This document shows positions 17,982 through 26,963 of a DNA stretch of 64,000 nt, in pieces. How positions within the stretch are numbered: position 1 is the first letter of the stretch; every line of letters begins with the position of its first letter. The DNA lies in the NCBI RefSeq assembly GCF_023516575.1, contig NZ_JAMGBE010000004.1, positions 36,001 through 100,000 of the forward strand, read 5' to 3'. Source of the stretch: Sphingomonas hankyongi (GTDB taxonomy: Bacteria; Pseudomonadota; Alphaproteobacteria; Sphingomonadales; Sphingomonadaceae). A program made the position numbers and the translations under genes. The notes under the pieces are model-generated. The model had not been told where the DNA came from. It did no database searches and was given only the letters and a program-made list of their open reading frames with translations.

Positions 17982-18277
17982 TGGCATTCAGCCTCATCCT
18001 TGCGTGCCTCGCCCTGATCCTGCTGGTTGGGATCGCGCGCCGGAAGACGGGCCGCGCCGTCACCGATTTGGCGGTGCTGGTCGTCGTTTTCGGGATCATT
18101 ACTGTCCTTGACCTGGTCCTCTCGCGCTTCATGGACACCGGCCATGCGGCGGAGCTTGCGGCGCTCATAATCGCGGCCGCTTTCGCGCTGGATTCGCTTT
18201 ACGGCCTGATGGCTCCGGAGCGGCAGCGTCGCCGCGACCGAAGGTTGCGCGAGATGATGCAGCGGAGGCGTGCATGA
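17981..18277 (+). CDS. Small membrane protein embedded in the suf operon
   Basis: A 98-residue protein with three hydrophobic stretches (AFSLILACLALILLVGIA, LAVLVVVFGIITVLDLVL, AAELAALIIAAAFALDSLYGLM) and a very basic tail (PERQRRRDRRLREMMQRRR). I recognise no family. Its ATG overlaps the sufC stop (TAATG) and its stop overlaps the sufD start (ATGA), so it is translated as part of the operon. Tail charge suggests cytoplasmic C-terminus. A link of the SUF machinery to the membrane is possible but speculative. Confidence 0.8.
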   Translation: MAFSLILACLALILLVGIARRKTGRAVTDLAVLVVVFGIITVLDLVLSRFMDTGHAAELAALIIAAAFALDSLYGLMAPERQRRRDRRLREMMQRRRA

Positions 18278-19011
18278 CGGCGCCCTTCCCGACCCGAAAG
18301 CAGGAAGAATGGCGCTATGCCGATCTCGACGCGTTGCAGCCCGTTTGGGAGCAGCTTGGCGATGTCGCGACCCTCGTCCTCGCGGCCGGGGAAAGCCTTG
18401 AGGAAATGTGGCTTCCTATCGCCGACGACGTACAGGTGCGCCGCGTTCAACTCGCGCTCGGAGAGGGAGCGAATGCGCGCATTTTCGCGCTCAACAATGC
18501 GCCGGTTTACGGACGCATAGAGCTTGAAGTCTCGCTTGCTGAAGGCGCCGAATTCGAGTTGTACGCAGCGAATATTGGCGCCGGCCTTTCGACCAATGAG
18601 ATCGTTACCAACGTCAAGCATGTCGGCGAAGGCGGACGTTCACGACAGGTCATCCGCTCCGTGCTGAATGGCAAGGCCATCGGATCTTACCTTGGCAAGG
18701 TCGAAGTTGCGCGCGGCGCCCAGCAGACCGACGCAGAGCAGTCGGTAAAAGCGATGCTTTTGGACCGCGGCGCGACTGCGAATTGCAAGCCCGAGCTCGA
18801 GATTTTCGCCGACGACGTAAAGTGCGCGCACGGCGCGACGGTTGGCGAGCTCGACGCGATGCAATTGTTCTACGCCGAAAGCCGCGGACTCGACCCGGCA
18901 AGCGCGCGGGCGCTGCTGCTCGAAGGCTTTGTCATGGGCTTGTGGGACAGCGCAGGTGAAGCAGACGCGATCGGTGACGCCGCTCGCGCAGCGTTGAGGA
19001 GGGCGGCATGA
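18274..19011 (+). CDS. sufD: Fe-S cluster assembly subunit SufD
   Basis: Partner of SufB in the scaffold complex, 245 residues, which is shorter than the roughly 420 of the E. coli protein. N-terminal PTRKQEEWRYADLDAL is the family opening. The SufBD beta-helix follows, and the C-terminal part contains CKPELEIFADDVKCAHGATVGELD and FYAESRGLDPASARALLLEGF, including the conserved HGA His. The shortened N-terminal half appears natural, since start and flanks are intact. It overlaps neighbours on both sides by four bases (ATGA). Confidence 0.96.
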   Translation: MTAPFPTRKQEEWRYADLDALQPVWEQLGDVATLVLAAGESLEEMWLPIADDVQVRRVQLALGEGANARIFALNNAPVYGRIELEVSLAEGAEFELYAANIGAGLSTNEIVTNVKHVGEGGRSRQVIRSVLNGKAIGSYLGKVEVARGAQQTDAEQSVKAMLLDRGATANCKPELEIFADDVKCAHGATVGELDAMQLFYAESRGLDPASARALLLEGFVMGLWDSAGEADAIGDAARAALRRAA

Positions 19012-20201
19012 ACGCCCCTGCCCGCATCAACTCCGCGCTCAACGTGCGCGATCAGTTTCCGGCGATCGCGAACTGGCATTATCTCGACAGCGCAGCGACC
19101 GCGCAAAAGCCGCAGGCCGTGATCGACGCGATCACCAAGGCCTATGCGCAGGACTATGCGACGGTGCATCGCGGCGTGTACGAACGCTCGGCGGTGATGA
19201 CGCAAAGCTATGAGGATTCGCGCGCGGCCAGTGCGAAACTTATCGGGGGGCAATCGAACGAATTGATCTTTACGCGCGGTGCCACCGAGGCAATCAACAT
19301 GGTGGCCCGCGCGCTGCCCAAGAACGGTCGCAGCCGCGTGCTCCTGTCGCGGCTCGAGCATCACAGCAACATCGTTCCCTGGCAGCTCGCAGGCTATGAA
19401 GTCGATGCGGTCCCGCTCACTGCGCATGGCCAGATTGATCTCGACGCAGCGGAACAGATGCTCACGGAAGAGCATCGCATCGTGGCCCTCGCGCATGTGT
19501 CGAACGTCCTCGGTTCGATCCTGGATGCAAAGCGCGCTGCCGAAATCGCGCATTCCAAAGGCGCTTTGCTGCTACTCGACGGCTGCCAGGCGGTGCCTCG
19601 CCTTCCGGTCGACGTCGCAAGCATCGGCGCCGACTTTTACGCCTTTTCTGCGCACAAATTATACGGCCCGACCGGCATCGGCGCGCTTTGGAGCCGCGCG
19701 AAAATCCTTGCCGAGCTGCCGCCCTGGCAAGGCGGCGGCGCGATGATCGACACGGTGACTTTCGAGCGCACGACCTTCGCCGATCCGCCCGCGAGGTTTG
19801 AGGCGGGTACTCCGCACATCGTCGGAGCCGTCGGACTGCACGCGGCGATCGACTGGGTCGGAAAGCTCTCGCTCGACTCGGTCCACGCTCACGAATGCGC
19901 TCTCGTAGCCGAAGCGCGCGCCGCGCTCTCGGAAGTGGGCGGCGTGACCCTCTACGGTCCCGAGGACAGCGCCGGGATCGTCAGCTTCAACGTCGATGGG
20001 GTGCATGCGCACGACACAGCCACCATATTGGACGATGCGGGCGTCGCGGTTCGTGCCGGCCACCATTGCGCGCAGCCGCTGATGGAATGGCTCGGCGTCC
20101 CGGCGACGGCGCGGGCGAGCTTCGCCGCGCACAGCGACAGCTCGGACATTGAGGCTTTGGTACGCGGGATCGAGCAGGTGAAGCGGATCTTTTCGAGATG
20201 A
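19008..20201 (+). CDS. sufS: Cysteine desulfurase SufS
   Basis: PLP enzyme releasing sulfane sulfur from cysteine for cluster assembly, 397 residues. Visible are the N-terminal LDSAATAQKP, the region HRGVYERS, the PLP-lysine loop FYAFSAHKLYGPTGIG and the active Cys in RAGHHCAQPLM. No sufE is present in this operon, so the sulfur acceptor must be elsewhere or dispensable. Start and stop overlap sufD and sufT by four bases each. Confidence 0.97.
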   Translation: MNAPARINSALNVRDQFPAIANWHYLDSAATAQKPQAVIDAITKAYAQDYATVHRGVYERSAVMTQSYEDSRAASAKLIGGQSNELIFTRGATEAINMVARALPKNGRSRVLLSRLEHHSNIVPWQLAGYEVDAVPLTAHGQIDLDAAEQMLTEEHRIVALAHVSNVLGSILDAKRAAEIAHSKGALLLLDGCQAVPRLPVDVASIGADFYAFSAHKLYGPTGIGALWSRAKILAELPPWQGGGAMIDTVTFERTTFADPPARFEAGTPHIVGAVGLHAAIDWVGKLSLDSVHAHECALVAEARAALSEVGGVTLYGPEDSAGIVSFNVDGVHAHDTATILDDAGVAVRAGHHCAQPLMEWLGVPATARASFAAHSDSSDIEALVRGIEQVKRIFSR

Positions 20202-20653
20202 ATCGCGAAAAGAAGATCGAGACGGAAAGCGTCGACGCGGTGGACACTCCGCCGCGCGCCCGGGTCACGCCCGAATTCGAGCGCAAGCGAGATTATCTCG
20301 CCGGCTTCTTGGCAGGTGAGAAGGACGAGGAGCCCAAGGGCGGAGCCGGCAGCGACCTCCAGGCGTCTGTCGTCGAGGCACTGAAGTCGATCTACGATCC
20401 GGAGATCCCGGTCGACATTTACGAATTGGGCCTGATCTATGGAGTCGACATCAGCGAGGACGGCGATGCGACAATTACCATGACGCTCACAACGCCACAT
20501 TGCCCCGTCGCGGAATCGCTGCCGAACGAGGTCGAGCTGCGCGCAATGTCCGTGCCAGGCATTCGCGATGCTGTCGTCAATCTGGTGTGGGACCCACCAT
20601 GGGATCCGACGAAGATGAGCGACGAGGCCCGCCTAGAGTTAGGAATGTTGTGA
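20198..20653 (+). CDS. sufT: SUF system MIP18/DUF59-family assembly factor SufT
   Basis: A 151-residue protein. After about 50 charged residues it shows the MIP18 (DUF59) domain: ALKSIYDPEIPVDIYELGLIYGVD, then TITMTLTTPHCPVAESLP with the conserved Cys, and VNLVWDPPWDPTKMSDEARLELGM. The family assists Fe-S cluster maturation or transfer. The gene lies between sufS and sufA with 4-base overlaps (ATGA, GTGA), the usual alphaproteobacterial arrangement. Confidence 0.95.
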   Translation: MNREKKIETESVDAVDTPPRARVTPEFERKRDYLAGFLAGEKDEEPKGGAGSDLQASVVEALKSIYDPEIPVDIYELGLIYGVDISEDGDATITMTLTTPHCPVAESLPNEVELRAMSVPGIRDAVVNLVWDPPWDPTKMSDEARLELGML

Positions 20654-21009
20654 ACAAGGAAACGAAACTGCGTGCGCGCCCGGCAGCGATAACCCTTACG
20701 CCAGCGGCGGAGGCGCGCATCGCGGACCTCATGGCCCGCGCCCCCGAGGGCGCCATCGGCGTCAAGCTGTCTACCCCGCGCCGGGGATGCTCGGGGCTCG
20801 CTTATTCGGTGGATTATGTGACCGAGGAAAATGCTTTCGACGAGAAGATCGAAACGCAAGGCGGGACCTTTTACGTCGACGGGGCCTCCGTGCTCTACCT
20901 GATCGGCTCGATCATGGACTGGCGCGAAGACGATTTCGCCGCCGGATTCGTGTTCGAAAATCCGAATGCCAAAGGCGCATGCGGCTGCGGCGAGAGCTTT
21001 ACCGTTTGA
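20650..21009 (+). CDS. sufA: A-type Fe-S carrier (HesB/IscA/SufA)
   Basis: A 119-residue A-type carrier that ferries clusters to apo-proteins. The three ligand cysteines are in RRGCSGLAYSVDYV and the C-terminal GACGCGESF. The GTG at 20650 is taken as the start because it forms a GTGA overlap with the sufT stop and leaves a normal-length protein. The frame is open upstream only through sufT. Last gene of the operon; the convergent protease gene ends 21 bases on. Confidence 0.95.
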   Translation: MNKETKLRARPAAITLTPAAEARIADLMARAPEGAIGVKLSTPRRGCSGLAYSVDYVTEENAFDEKIETQGGTFYVDGASVLYLIGSIMDWREDDFAAGFVFENPNAKGACGCGESFTV

Positions 21010-21030
21010 AGGTCAGGCGGACCCCGCCGA

Positions 21031-23388
21031 TCAGAAGTCGAGACTGAAACGGATCGCCGCACCGACGTCGCCGGGACTATCGGCGATGTGGCCGGGCTGG
21101 CGGCGATAGAAAAGATTGCCGCCGAGCCAGCCCGCATTTCCCAACATGGACGTCCCGTAGCTCAACTCGCCATCGAGCTCGCGCCCGCTCGGCGTCAACG
21201 AAAGACGGCTGAGGGAGTTGGTGGCCGTGCCGGTCGCGTAATCGTAGGCAGTCGGGAGCCAGGTGGCGAAGCCGCCATTTTCGACCCGCAGCGGCTGCGA
21301 AACCCGAAAAGCCAGCTCGTCGCCGGGCCGGACGACGCCGGCCTTGGACAGGTCGAAGCCATATGCGCTGGTTTGGAAGCTGCCGGCGGCGAAGTCGGTC
21401 CAGCCGCGTCGTGCGGTCACGCCCGCGCTCCAGCCACTGCCAAACTTCCGGCGAGCCTCGATATCGACAAAGGTCGAGCTCGAGCCGCCGCCTCCCAGCG
21501 CTGCCCCCATGCGCCCGCCAAGCAATGTCTGCTTCTCGTCAAGGCGGCTGACGCCTGCCGACAGCCAATTGCTTCCGAAGCTGCGGTCGAACGCAATGCC
21601 GGCTGAGCGGTAAGGGGAACCGCTCGCGCTGGTCTGGACCTCGTGCCAGACCTCGCCATTCTCTCCTGAAAGCGTAACGCCGGTCTTGCCGAACTGATGG
21701 CGGAGCACGAAGCCGCCGTCCGCAATTGCGCTGAAGCCAGGATTCGCGGCGATGTCTTTCGCGATGAGGAAAGCTCCGGACGACGTTCCGTTCAGCCTCC
21801 GCTCCATCGCCTTCGCGCCCTCGGAAAAACCGAACGCGACGGCGGTTTTGTCGCTCAAGCGGGCGACGGCCGTGCCCGCGACGAGCCGAGCGTGGCGTGC
21901 GTCATCCGGACCGATGCCCATTCGCTCAACCTCGAAACCCTGCGCGAGGTCGTGTCGCTCGCGTACGGTCATTGCAACGCTGACCGGTCCTGCTGACGCG
22001 TAACCGGACCGCAGACCATTCTGAAGCGCGCGTTCGAGCGGATGCTGCTGCTCCGCCCGCCGCAGGGTCGCTGCCAAGTTCATCACATACGCGCGGTCGT
22101 ACCCATCGAGGATGATCGCGCCCAGGGAAGCACCGCCGGTAGCATCACCGGCCGCCGCGGGAGCCTCGCCATTATCGGTCGTGCTGACAGGCGTCTGATT
22201 GCTCGCGAGGCTAGTGGCGCCGATCGGTTGCATCGCACGGCCGATGTTGAGGCGGCCATTTCCATAAACAGAATCGAGCCCGGCTTCGCCGAGATCGTCG
22301 GCGCTCTTGAACAGGATGTCGACAATGTCCTTGCCGCCAAGATTCGGGAACGCTTGAGCAAGCAATGCTACCGCACCGCTGATTGTCGGCGCCGAAAAGC
22401 TCGTGCCCGACCATAGATACTGCTTCCCGCTCTCGTCAGGTGCACGGTCGTTATAGCCGACCGCCGTCAGATAATATGACGCGCCAGTCCCTGCACGACT
22501 CGAGAAGGACGAAAGCTGACTGGGGTCGATCCCGCCATTGAGGCTGTCGACTCCCACGGAGCCGGCGATGATTACCATGCCGGGGAAGTTGCGCGCAGGG
22601 GTTAACGCGAACGGATCCGGGTTGGTCCCTTTCAACGTCTCCCCGTCATTGCCCGCCGAGATGACGAGCACCACTCCGGCGCTAACCGCGCGGTTCATTG
22701 CCGATAGCAAGGCCGTGCCCGGCGTCGATCCGCCGAGCGACAGGTTGATGACTCGCGCCCCCGCCTGACGCGCCGCATCGATGCCGGCGGCGATTGCGCC
22801 GTCGTAGAAAGCGCAGCCGTCATTGGTCGCGCAGCTTCCCGGATCGTCGGCCCGCTGGCTGACGATAGTGGCGTCGAAGGCGACGCCCATCGTGTTCGAG
22901 CCGTTGCGGGCGGCAGCGGCGACCGCACTTACCGCCGTGCCGTGCCCGCCCTCGTCGCTGACTCCGCGATTACCCGCGGCATCGCCGCTTGCCGGATCGA
23001 TCTTGCCCGCGAACTCCGAGAGCGTTGGATTTATACCGCTGTCGACGACACCGATTTTGATTCCCTTGCCCGTTGCGCCGGCCTGGTAAGCCGTGATGGC
23101 ATTGGCGGCGACCGAGTAATTGGACGCCTGATATTCAGCCGTGTTGAAGTTGGTGGTCGACGGCGTCGGTGTCGGCGTCGGCGTGGGTGTCGGAGTAGGT
23201 GTTGGCGTAGGCGTGGGTGTGGGCGTGGGTGTCGGGGTTGGCGTAGGCGTCGGAGTCGGCGTTGGGGTGCTGTTTTTGGGTGGCGGTGGCATCGAGCCCA
23301 CACCACCGCCCGCGCCACCGCACGCGGTCAGCGCGAACGCCAGCACAACCGTGCAACCGGTCGTCGCAAAGAAGTTGCTACGCATCAT
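21031..23388 (-). CDS. Subtilisin-family (S8) serine protease with lipobox, Thr-Pro linker and probable autotransporter barrel
   Basis: 785 residues. The signal peptide ends in a lipobox (FALTAC). A Gly/Pro stretch and a run of Thr-Pro dipeptides follow. The S8 catalytic domain has Asp in IGVVDSGIN, His in [11 protein letters not shown] and Ser in [11 protein letters not shown]. The last roughly 300 residues are rich in alternating polar/aromatic stretches and end in AIRFSLDF with a terminal Phe, as in outer-membrane barrels. A lipobox on an autotransporter-like protease is notable. Probably cell-surface; substrate unknown. Convergent with the suf operon. Confidence 0.9.
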   Translation of the reverse strand: MMRSNFFATTGCTVVLAFALTACGGAGGGVGSMPPPPKNSTPTPTPTPTPTPTPTPTPTPTPTPTPTPTPTPTPTPSTTNFNTAEYQASNYSVAANAITAYQAGATGKGIKIGVVDSGINPTLSEFAGKIDPASGDAAGNRGVSDEGGHGTAVSAVAAAARNGSNTMGVAFDATIVSQRADDPGSCATNDGCAFYDGAIAAGIDAARQAGARVINLSLGGSTPGTALLSAMNRAVSAGVVLVISAGNDGETLKGTNPDPFALTPARNFPGMVIIAGSVGVDSLNGGIDPSQLSSFSSRAGTGASYYLTAVGYNDRAPDESGKQYLWSGTSFSAPTISGAVALLAQAFPNLGGKDIVDILFKSADDLGEAGLDSVYGNGRLNIGRAMQPIGATSLASNQTPVSTTDNGEAPAAAGDATGGASLGAIILDGYDRAYVMNLAATLRRAEQQHPLERALQNGLRSGYASAGPVSVAMTVRERHDLAQGFEVERMGIGPDDARHARLVAGTAVARLSDKTAVAFGFSEGAKAMERRLNGTSSGAFLIAKDIAANPGFSAIADGGFVLRHQFGKTGVTLSGENGEVWHEVQTSASGSPYRSAGIAFDRSFGSNWLSAGVSRLDEKQTLLGGRMGAALGGGGSSSTFVDIEARRKFGSGWSAGVTARRGWTDFAAGSFQTSAYGFDLSKAGVVRPGDELAFRVSQPLRVENGGFATWLPTAYDYATGTATNSLSRLSLTPSGRELDGELSYGTSMLGNAGWLGGNLFYRRQPGHIADSPGDVGAAIRFSLDF
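23162..23269 (-). repeat. Hexanucleotide tandem repeat encoding the Thr-Pro linker
   Basis: Eighteen consecutive degenerate copies of the 6-mer GGNGTN on the plus strand (GGCGTC, GGTGTC, GGCGTG and variants). On the coding minus strand each copy encodes a Thr-Pro dipeptide. Six bases per unit keeps the frame, so copy-number change would alter linker length without disrupting the protease. Varied third positions show the array is not newly expanded. Confidence 0.9.
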
Positions 23389-23496
23389 TTAACTCCCCGC
23401 AAGCCGCTGAAAAACAACGGCTTCCCGCAGGAAGTTATGATTGCAAGCACCTTACAATTTGCTGACTCATAAAAAGCGGCTAGGCGGACGCGGCCA

Positions 23497-24168
23497 ATGA
23501 ACCCTCGTTTCGCCGATATCCGCGACTGGATCTTCGATCTCGATAACTGCCTCTATCCGGCATCGACCGGCCTTTTCGCGCTCATCGACGAACGCATGGG
23601 CGCCTACATCCAGCGCCTGCTCGACTGCGATGTCGCGGAGGCCAAGCGCGTCCAGAAAGCGCACTTCCACGAGCATGGAACCACCCTTGCGGGCCTGATG
23701 AAGGAGCATGGGGTGGATCCGCACGACTTTCTCGAAGACGTGCACGGCATCCCGCTCGATCGTGTTCAGCACGACGAGCGCCTCGGCAAACTACTGCCAC
23801 GGCTGCCCGGCCGTCGCTTCGTCTTCACCAACGGCGACGCGCCCTATGCGAAACGCGTACTGGAGGCGATCGGGGTTCAGCAGCATTTCGACGATCTCCA
23901 CGACATCCATGCCAGCAGCTACAGGCCAAAGCCTGACCCGCACGGCTATGCGCTGCTTTGCGAGCGGTTCGGGATCGATCCTGCGCATGCGCTTCTGGCC
24001 GACGACATGGTCCAGAACCTTGCACCGGCCAAGGCGCTCGGGATGACCACCGTCTGGGTGGACAACGGCTCGGAACGCGGCGACCACGGCTATGACGATC
24101 CCGTTGTCGATCACCGCATCGCCGATCTCGGCGACTGGCTGCAGTCCATATTGGGGGAGAAAGAATGA
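23497..24168 (+). CDS. HAD-family pyrimidine 5'-nucleotidase-like hydrolase
   Basis: A 223-residue haloacid-dehalogenase phosphatase. Motif I is FDLDNCLYP, motif II is in [15 protein letters not shown], the motif III Lys is in [12 protein letters not shown] and motif IV is [13 protein letters not shown]. The LDNCLYP start and all-helical cap (residues about 20-90) match the SDT1/PHM8-like pyrimidine 5'-nucleotidases. Its stop overlaps the dapD start (ATGA). The substrate is inferred from family only. Confidence 0.92.
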   Translation: MNPRFADIRDWIFDLDNCLYPASTGLFALIDERMGAYIQRLLDCDVAEAKRVQKAHFHEHGTTLAGLMKEHGVDPHDFLEDVHGIPLDRVQHDERLGKLLPRLPGRRFVFTNGDAPYAKRVLEAIGVQQHFDDLHDIHASSYRPKPDPHGYALLCERFGIDPAHALLADDMVQNLAPAKALGMTTVWVDNGSERGDHGYDDPVVDHRIADLGDWLQSILGEKE

Positions 24169-24989
24169 GCGACGCGCGGCAGGCGGTCATCGACCGCGCC
24201 TGGGAGGAACGCGACGGCATAAGCTCCGACACGCGCGGAGAGGTCCGCGAGGCCGTCGATTCCGCATTGAGAGCGCTCGACCGCGGTGAGGCCCGTATCG
24301 CCGAGAAAGTCGGCGGCGAATGGGTCGTCCATCAGTGGCTCAAGAAGGCAGTCCTGCTGTCTTTCCGCCTCAATCCAATGGAAGCGATCAGTGGCGGGCC
24401 CGGCGCCGCTCAGTGGTGGGACAAGGTTCCGTCCAAATTCACAGGCTGGAACGAGGAGGAGTTTGCGAACGCCGGATTCCGCGCCGTCCCCGGAGCGATC
24501 GTTCGTCGCGGAGCATATATCGCGCCCGGGGCCGTACTGATGCCGAGCTTCGTCAATATCGGAGCCTATGTCGGGGACGGAACCATGATCGATACATGGG
24601 CGACCGTCGGAAGCTGCGCGCAGATCGGCCGTAACGTGCACATCTCAGGCGGTACGGGCATCGGAGGCGTCCTCGAACCGCTGCAGGCCGGTCCCGTCAT
24701 CATCGAGGACGATTGCTTCATCGGGGCGCGATCCGAAGTTGCCGAGGGAGTCGTGGTCGAGCGCGGATCGGTATTGTCGATGGGCGTATTTCTGGGCGCT
24801 TCGACCAAGATCGTCGATCGCGCCTCGGGCGAGGTGCATTACGGGCGAGTGCCGGCTTATTCCGTCGTGGTACCTGGTGCATTGCCGTCGAAGGATGGCG
24901 GCCCGTCCCTTGCCTGCGCCGTCATCGTGAAGCGCGTGGACGAGCGCACCCGATCAAAGACCTCGATCAACGAGTTGCTGCGGGACTGA
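24165..24989 (+). CDS. dapD: Tetrahydrodipicolinate N-succinyltransferase
   Basis: Converts tetrahydrodipicolinate and succinyl-CoA to N-succinyl-2-amino-6-oxopimelate in lysine/diaminopimelate synthesis, so it feeds peptidoglycan. The 274 residues show the N-terminal helical domain followed by left-handed beta-helix hexapeptide repeats ([39 protein letters not shown]) and [20 protein letters not shown]. Overlaps the upstream nucleotidase gene by four bases. A short GATAAG/CTTATC inverted repeat follows the stop, without a T-run. Confidence 0.97.
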   Translation: MSDARQAVIDRAWEERDGISSDTRGEVREAVDSALRALDRGEARIAEKVGGEWVVHQWLKKAVLLSFRLNPMEAISGGPGAAQWWDKVPSKFTGWNEEEFANAGFRAVPGAIVRRGAYIAPGAVLMPSFVNIGAYVGDGTMIDTWATVGSCAQIGRNVHISGGTGIGGVLEPLQAGPVIIEDDCFIGARSEVAEGVVVERGSVLSMGVFLGASTKIVDRASGEVHYGRVPAYSVVVPGALPSKDGGPSLACAVIVKRVDERTRSKTSINELLRD

Positions 24990-25153
24990 TAAGCAGGACT
25001 TATCGCCCGGACTCCAGCATTTGTTGGCTGGCGCCTGCCGCCAAACATTAAATTGCACGGATGAAAAGGGTCGAGCCTTCCGAGTTCGAGCGCAATTGCG
25101 CGGACGCTGCCGGCGCTCCGGATGTGTACGACGAGCCGGTGATCCGCACTCAG

Positions 25154-26071
25154 ATGAACAAGGGCGACTGGGCTATCCTCGGCATCCTCGCACTGATCTG
25201 GGGCGGCGCTTTCGTATTCATCGGCGTCGCGGTCCGGCACGTGCACCCGCTGACCTATGTCTGGCTCCGCCTGACGATCGCGGCCGCCGCCATGTGGGTT
25301 TTTCTGGGCGTAAAGCGCCAGAACGTGGCCCTTCCGCGGGCAGTTTGGGGCTCGATCCTGCTCCTTGCACTTCTCAACAATGCCTTGCCGTTCACTCTGT
25401 TCGGCTGGGGGCAGACGCATATCGCCAGCGGCCTGGCGTCCATTCTCAACGCGACCACACCGATCTGGGGAGTCGTCGTCGCGCACTTCCTCACGCACGA
25501 TGAGCGCATGACCCGCCGCAAGGTCGCCGGGGTTCTGCTGGGTTTCGGCGGCGTTGCAATCATGATCGGGCCGTCCCTCCTGTCTAACATAGGCACGGAC
25601 GGGATGGCGCAGCTCGCCTGTGTTGTCGCCGCCCTCAGCTACGCCCTTGCGGCGGTGTGGGCGCGGCGGTTCAAGCGAATGGGCCTGTCGCCGATGTCCG
25701 TGACGATGGGCCAGCTGACTGCAGGCGCCGCGATGATGCTGCCCCTGGCGCTGTTCGTGGACAAGCCATGGACGCAGCCAATGCCGCCGATCGAGGCATG
25801 GGGGGCAATCGCGGCCCTGGCGTTGATGTGCACCGCCTTCGGCTATGTGCTCTATTTCCGGCTGATCGAGACTTCCGGCGCCACTAATGCCCTGCTGGTG
25901 ACGCTCCTCGTGCCACCCGTGGCAATCGTTCTCGGCGCGCTGCTGCTCGGTGAAACGCTGGCTCCGCAGGACTTCATCGGTCTTGGACTGATCGCGCTGG
26001 GACTCGCCGCTATCGACGGCCGGCTGCTTGATGTGCTGGCATTCCGGCGCCGGATTCCGAAAGCAGCTTAG
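25154..26071 (+). CDS. EamA/DMT-family transporter
   Basis: Ten hydrophobic segments in two EamA halves; the first is WAILGILALIWGGAFVFIGVAV and the last is DFIGLGLIALGLAAIDG. Family members export amino acids or metabolites, but the substrate is unknown. The ATG at 25154 places the first membrane helix near residue 6, as usual, and gives 305 residues. An in-frame ATG at 25061 would add a hydrophilic 31-residue leader. The 3' end overlaps the convergent tlpA gene by 62 bases. Confidence 0.88.
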   Translation: MNKGDWAILGILALIWGGAFVFIGVAVRHVHPLTYVWLRLTIAAAAMWVFLGVKRQNVALPRAVWGSILLLALLNNALPFTLFGWGQTHIASGLASILNATTPIWGVVVAHFLTHDERMTRRKVAGVLLGFGGVAIMIGPSLLSNIGTDGMAQLACVVAALSYALAAVWARRFKRMGLSPMSVTMGQLTAGAAMMLPLALFVDKPWTQPMPPIEAWGAIAALALMCTAFGYVLYFRLIETSGATNALLVTLLVPPVAIVLGALLLGETLAPQDFIGLGLIALGLAAIDGRLLDVLAFRRRIPKAA

Positions 26072-26594
26072 CGGCCTCCGGACCCGTCCAGTCGAGGTCG
26101 CCGACGTACCGCCAAACCTCCTTGCCATTGTCGAAAAGGATCGTCGTGGGCAGCACCTGGACCCCGAGCGCGCCTGACACCTTCATCTGTGGATCCTGCT
26201 CGAGTCCGAGTTCATTGATCTTCAGGCGGACATAAAATGCCTCGATCGAGGCCTGCGGGCCCGTGTCCTGATTCAAGGCGACGACTTCCAGCCCGCCCTT
26301 CTCGGAATATTTTCGTGAAAGCGCGCTGAGAGTCGGCAGTTCCTTGATGCACGGCGCACACCAGGTCGCCCAAAAATTGACCAGAACTGGACCGCGATAG
26401 TCGGTTAGGCGGGTCTCGGAGCCATCGGGGCCCAGATACGGAATATTCGGTGCCGGCTTACCCGTGTGGCTGCGGTCCACACCCTTCACCGCGCCTGCCT
26501 GCTCGGACGCGGACGGCTGGTTCGCGGTCTCTTCCTGAGGCTTTGAGCAGCCGGCGAAGAGCAGAAGCGGAATTAAGGGGAGGAGCGCGCGCAT
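26010..26594 (-). CDS. TlpA-like thiol:disulfide oxidoreductase lipoprotein
   Basis: A 194-residue thioredoxin-fold protein anchored by a lipobox (LLLFAGC, Cys16). The redox motif is in VLVNFWATWCAPCIKELP (WCAPC), followed by the cis-Pro loop VLPTTILFD. It reduces periplasmic disulfides, often for cytochrome c maturation or copper-site assembly. No cytochrome genes lie nearby. Its 3' end is antisense to the last 62 bases of the EamA gene, and its start is 45 bases from the divergent lipoprotein gene. Confidence 0.93.
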   Translation of the reverse strand: MRALLPLIPLLLFAGCSKPQEETANQPSASEQAGAVKGVDRSHTGKPAPNIPYLGPDGSETRLTDYRGPVLVNFWATWCAPCIKELPTLSALSRKYSEKGGLEVVALNQDTGPQASIEAFYVRLKINELGLEQDPQMKVSGALGVQVLPTTILFDNGKEVWRYVGDLDWTGPEAAKLLSESGAGMPAHQAAGRR

Positions 26595-26639
26595 GGGTCG
26601 CGGCTGGCGCTAGCCTGACGGAGCGGCTAGGCCAAGCGC

Positions 26640-26963
26640 ATGTCTCGCTCGCGGCTCGCACTACTTGCCCTGATTGCCCTTTTGGGCGGTTGCGGCAGCG
26701 TGACCGACCTGAAACCTGCCCCGGGCGAGCACCTGCCGGTGAAGCCGGCGATGGCGCGGACCACGCCTACTCCCGCGGAACTGCTCACCGCTCCAACCTA
26801 TGCAAAGCCGGACCGCGTAGACGAGCTGGTCAAGCGGTCTCAGCCGCGCCACGTCGATCCCTTCGACCTGCCGCCGCCGACAGGAAGCGCGGCGCCCCCC
26901 GAGCCGGCCGGCACCGACCCTGAGCCGGCAACCAACGAAACAGGACCTGTCGTCCCACAATGA
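26640..26963 (+). CDS. Small Pro/Ala-rich lipoprotein
   Basis: A 107-residue protein: signal peptide with lipobox LIALLGGC (Cys18), then a low-complexity proline-rich chain including KPAPGEHLPVKP and PPPTGSAAPPEPAG, without predicted fold. TPAELLTAPTYAKPDRVDELVKRS looks like the only conserved block, and is reminiscent of small lipoproteins found near tlpA in sphingomonads. Function unknown. The stop overlaps the galU ATG (ATGA). Confidence 0.82.
   Translation: MSRSRLALLALIALLGGCGSVTDLKPAPGEHLPVKPAMARTTPTPAELLTAPTYAKPDRVDELVKRSQPRHVDPFDLPPPTGSAAPPEPAGTDPEPATNETGPVVPQ

Noticed and set aside
23141..23392. Plus-strand frame with a Val-Gly repeat
   Set aside because: Antisense reading of the hexamer linker of the protease; no start or context support.
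24987..25005. GATAAG/CTTATC inverted repeat after dapD
   Set aside because: Short stem without T-run; not enough for a terminator call.
24857..26128. A 423-codon minus-strand frame across dapD and the EamA gene
   Set aside because: Antisense to a transporter with clear membrane helices; its own composition is arginine-rich shadow.
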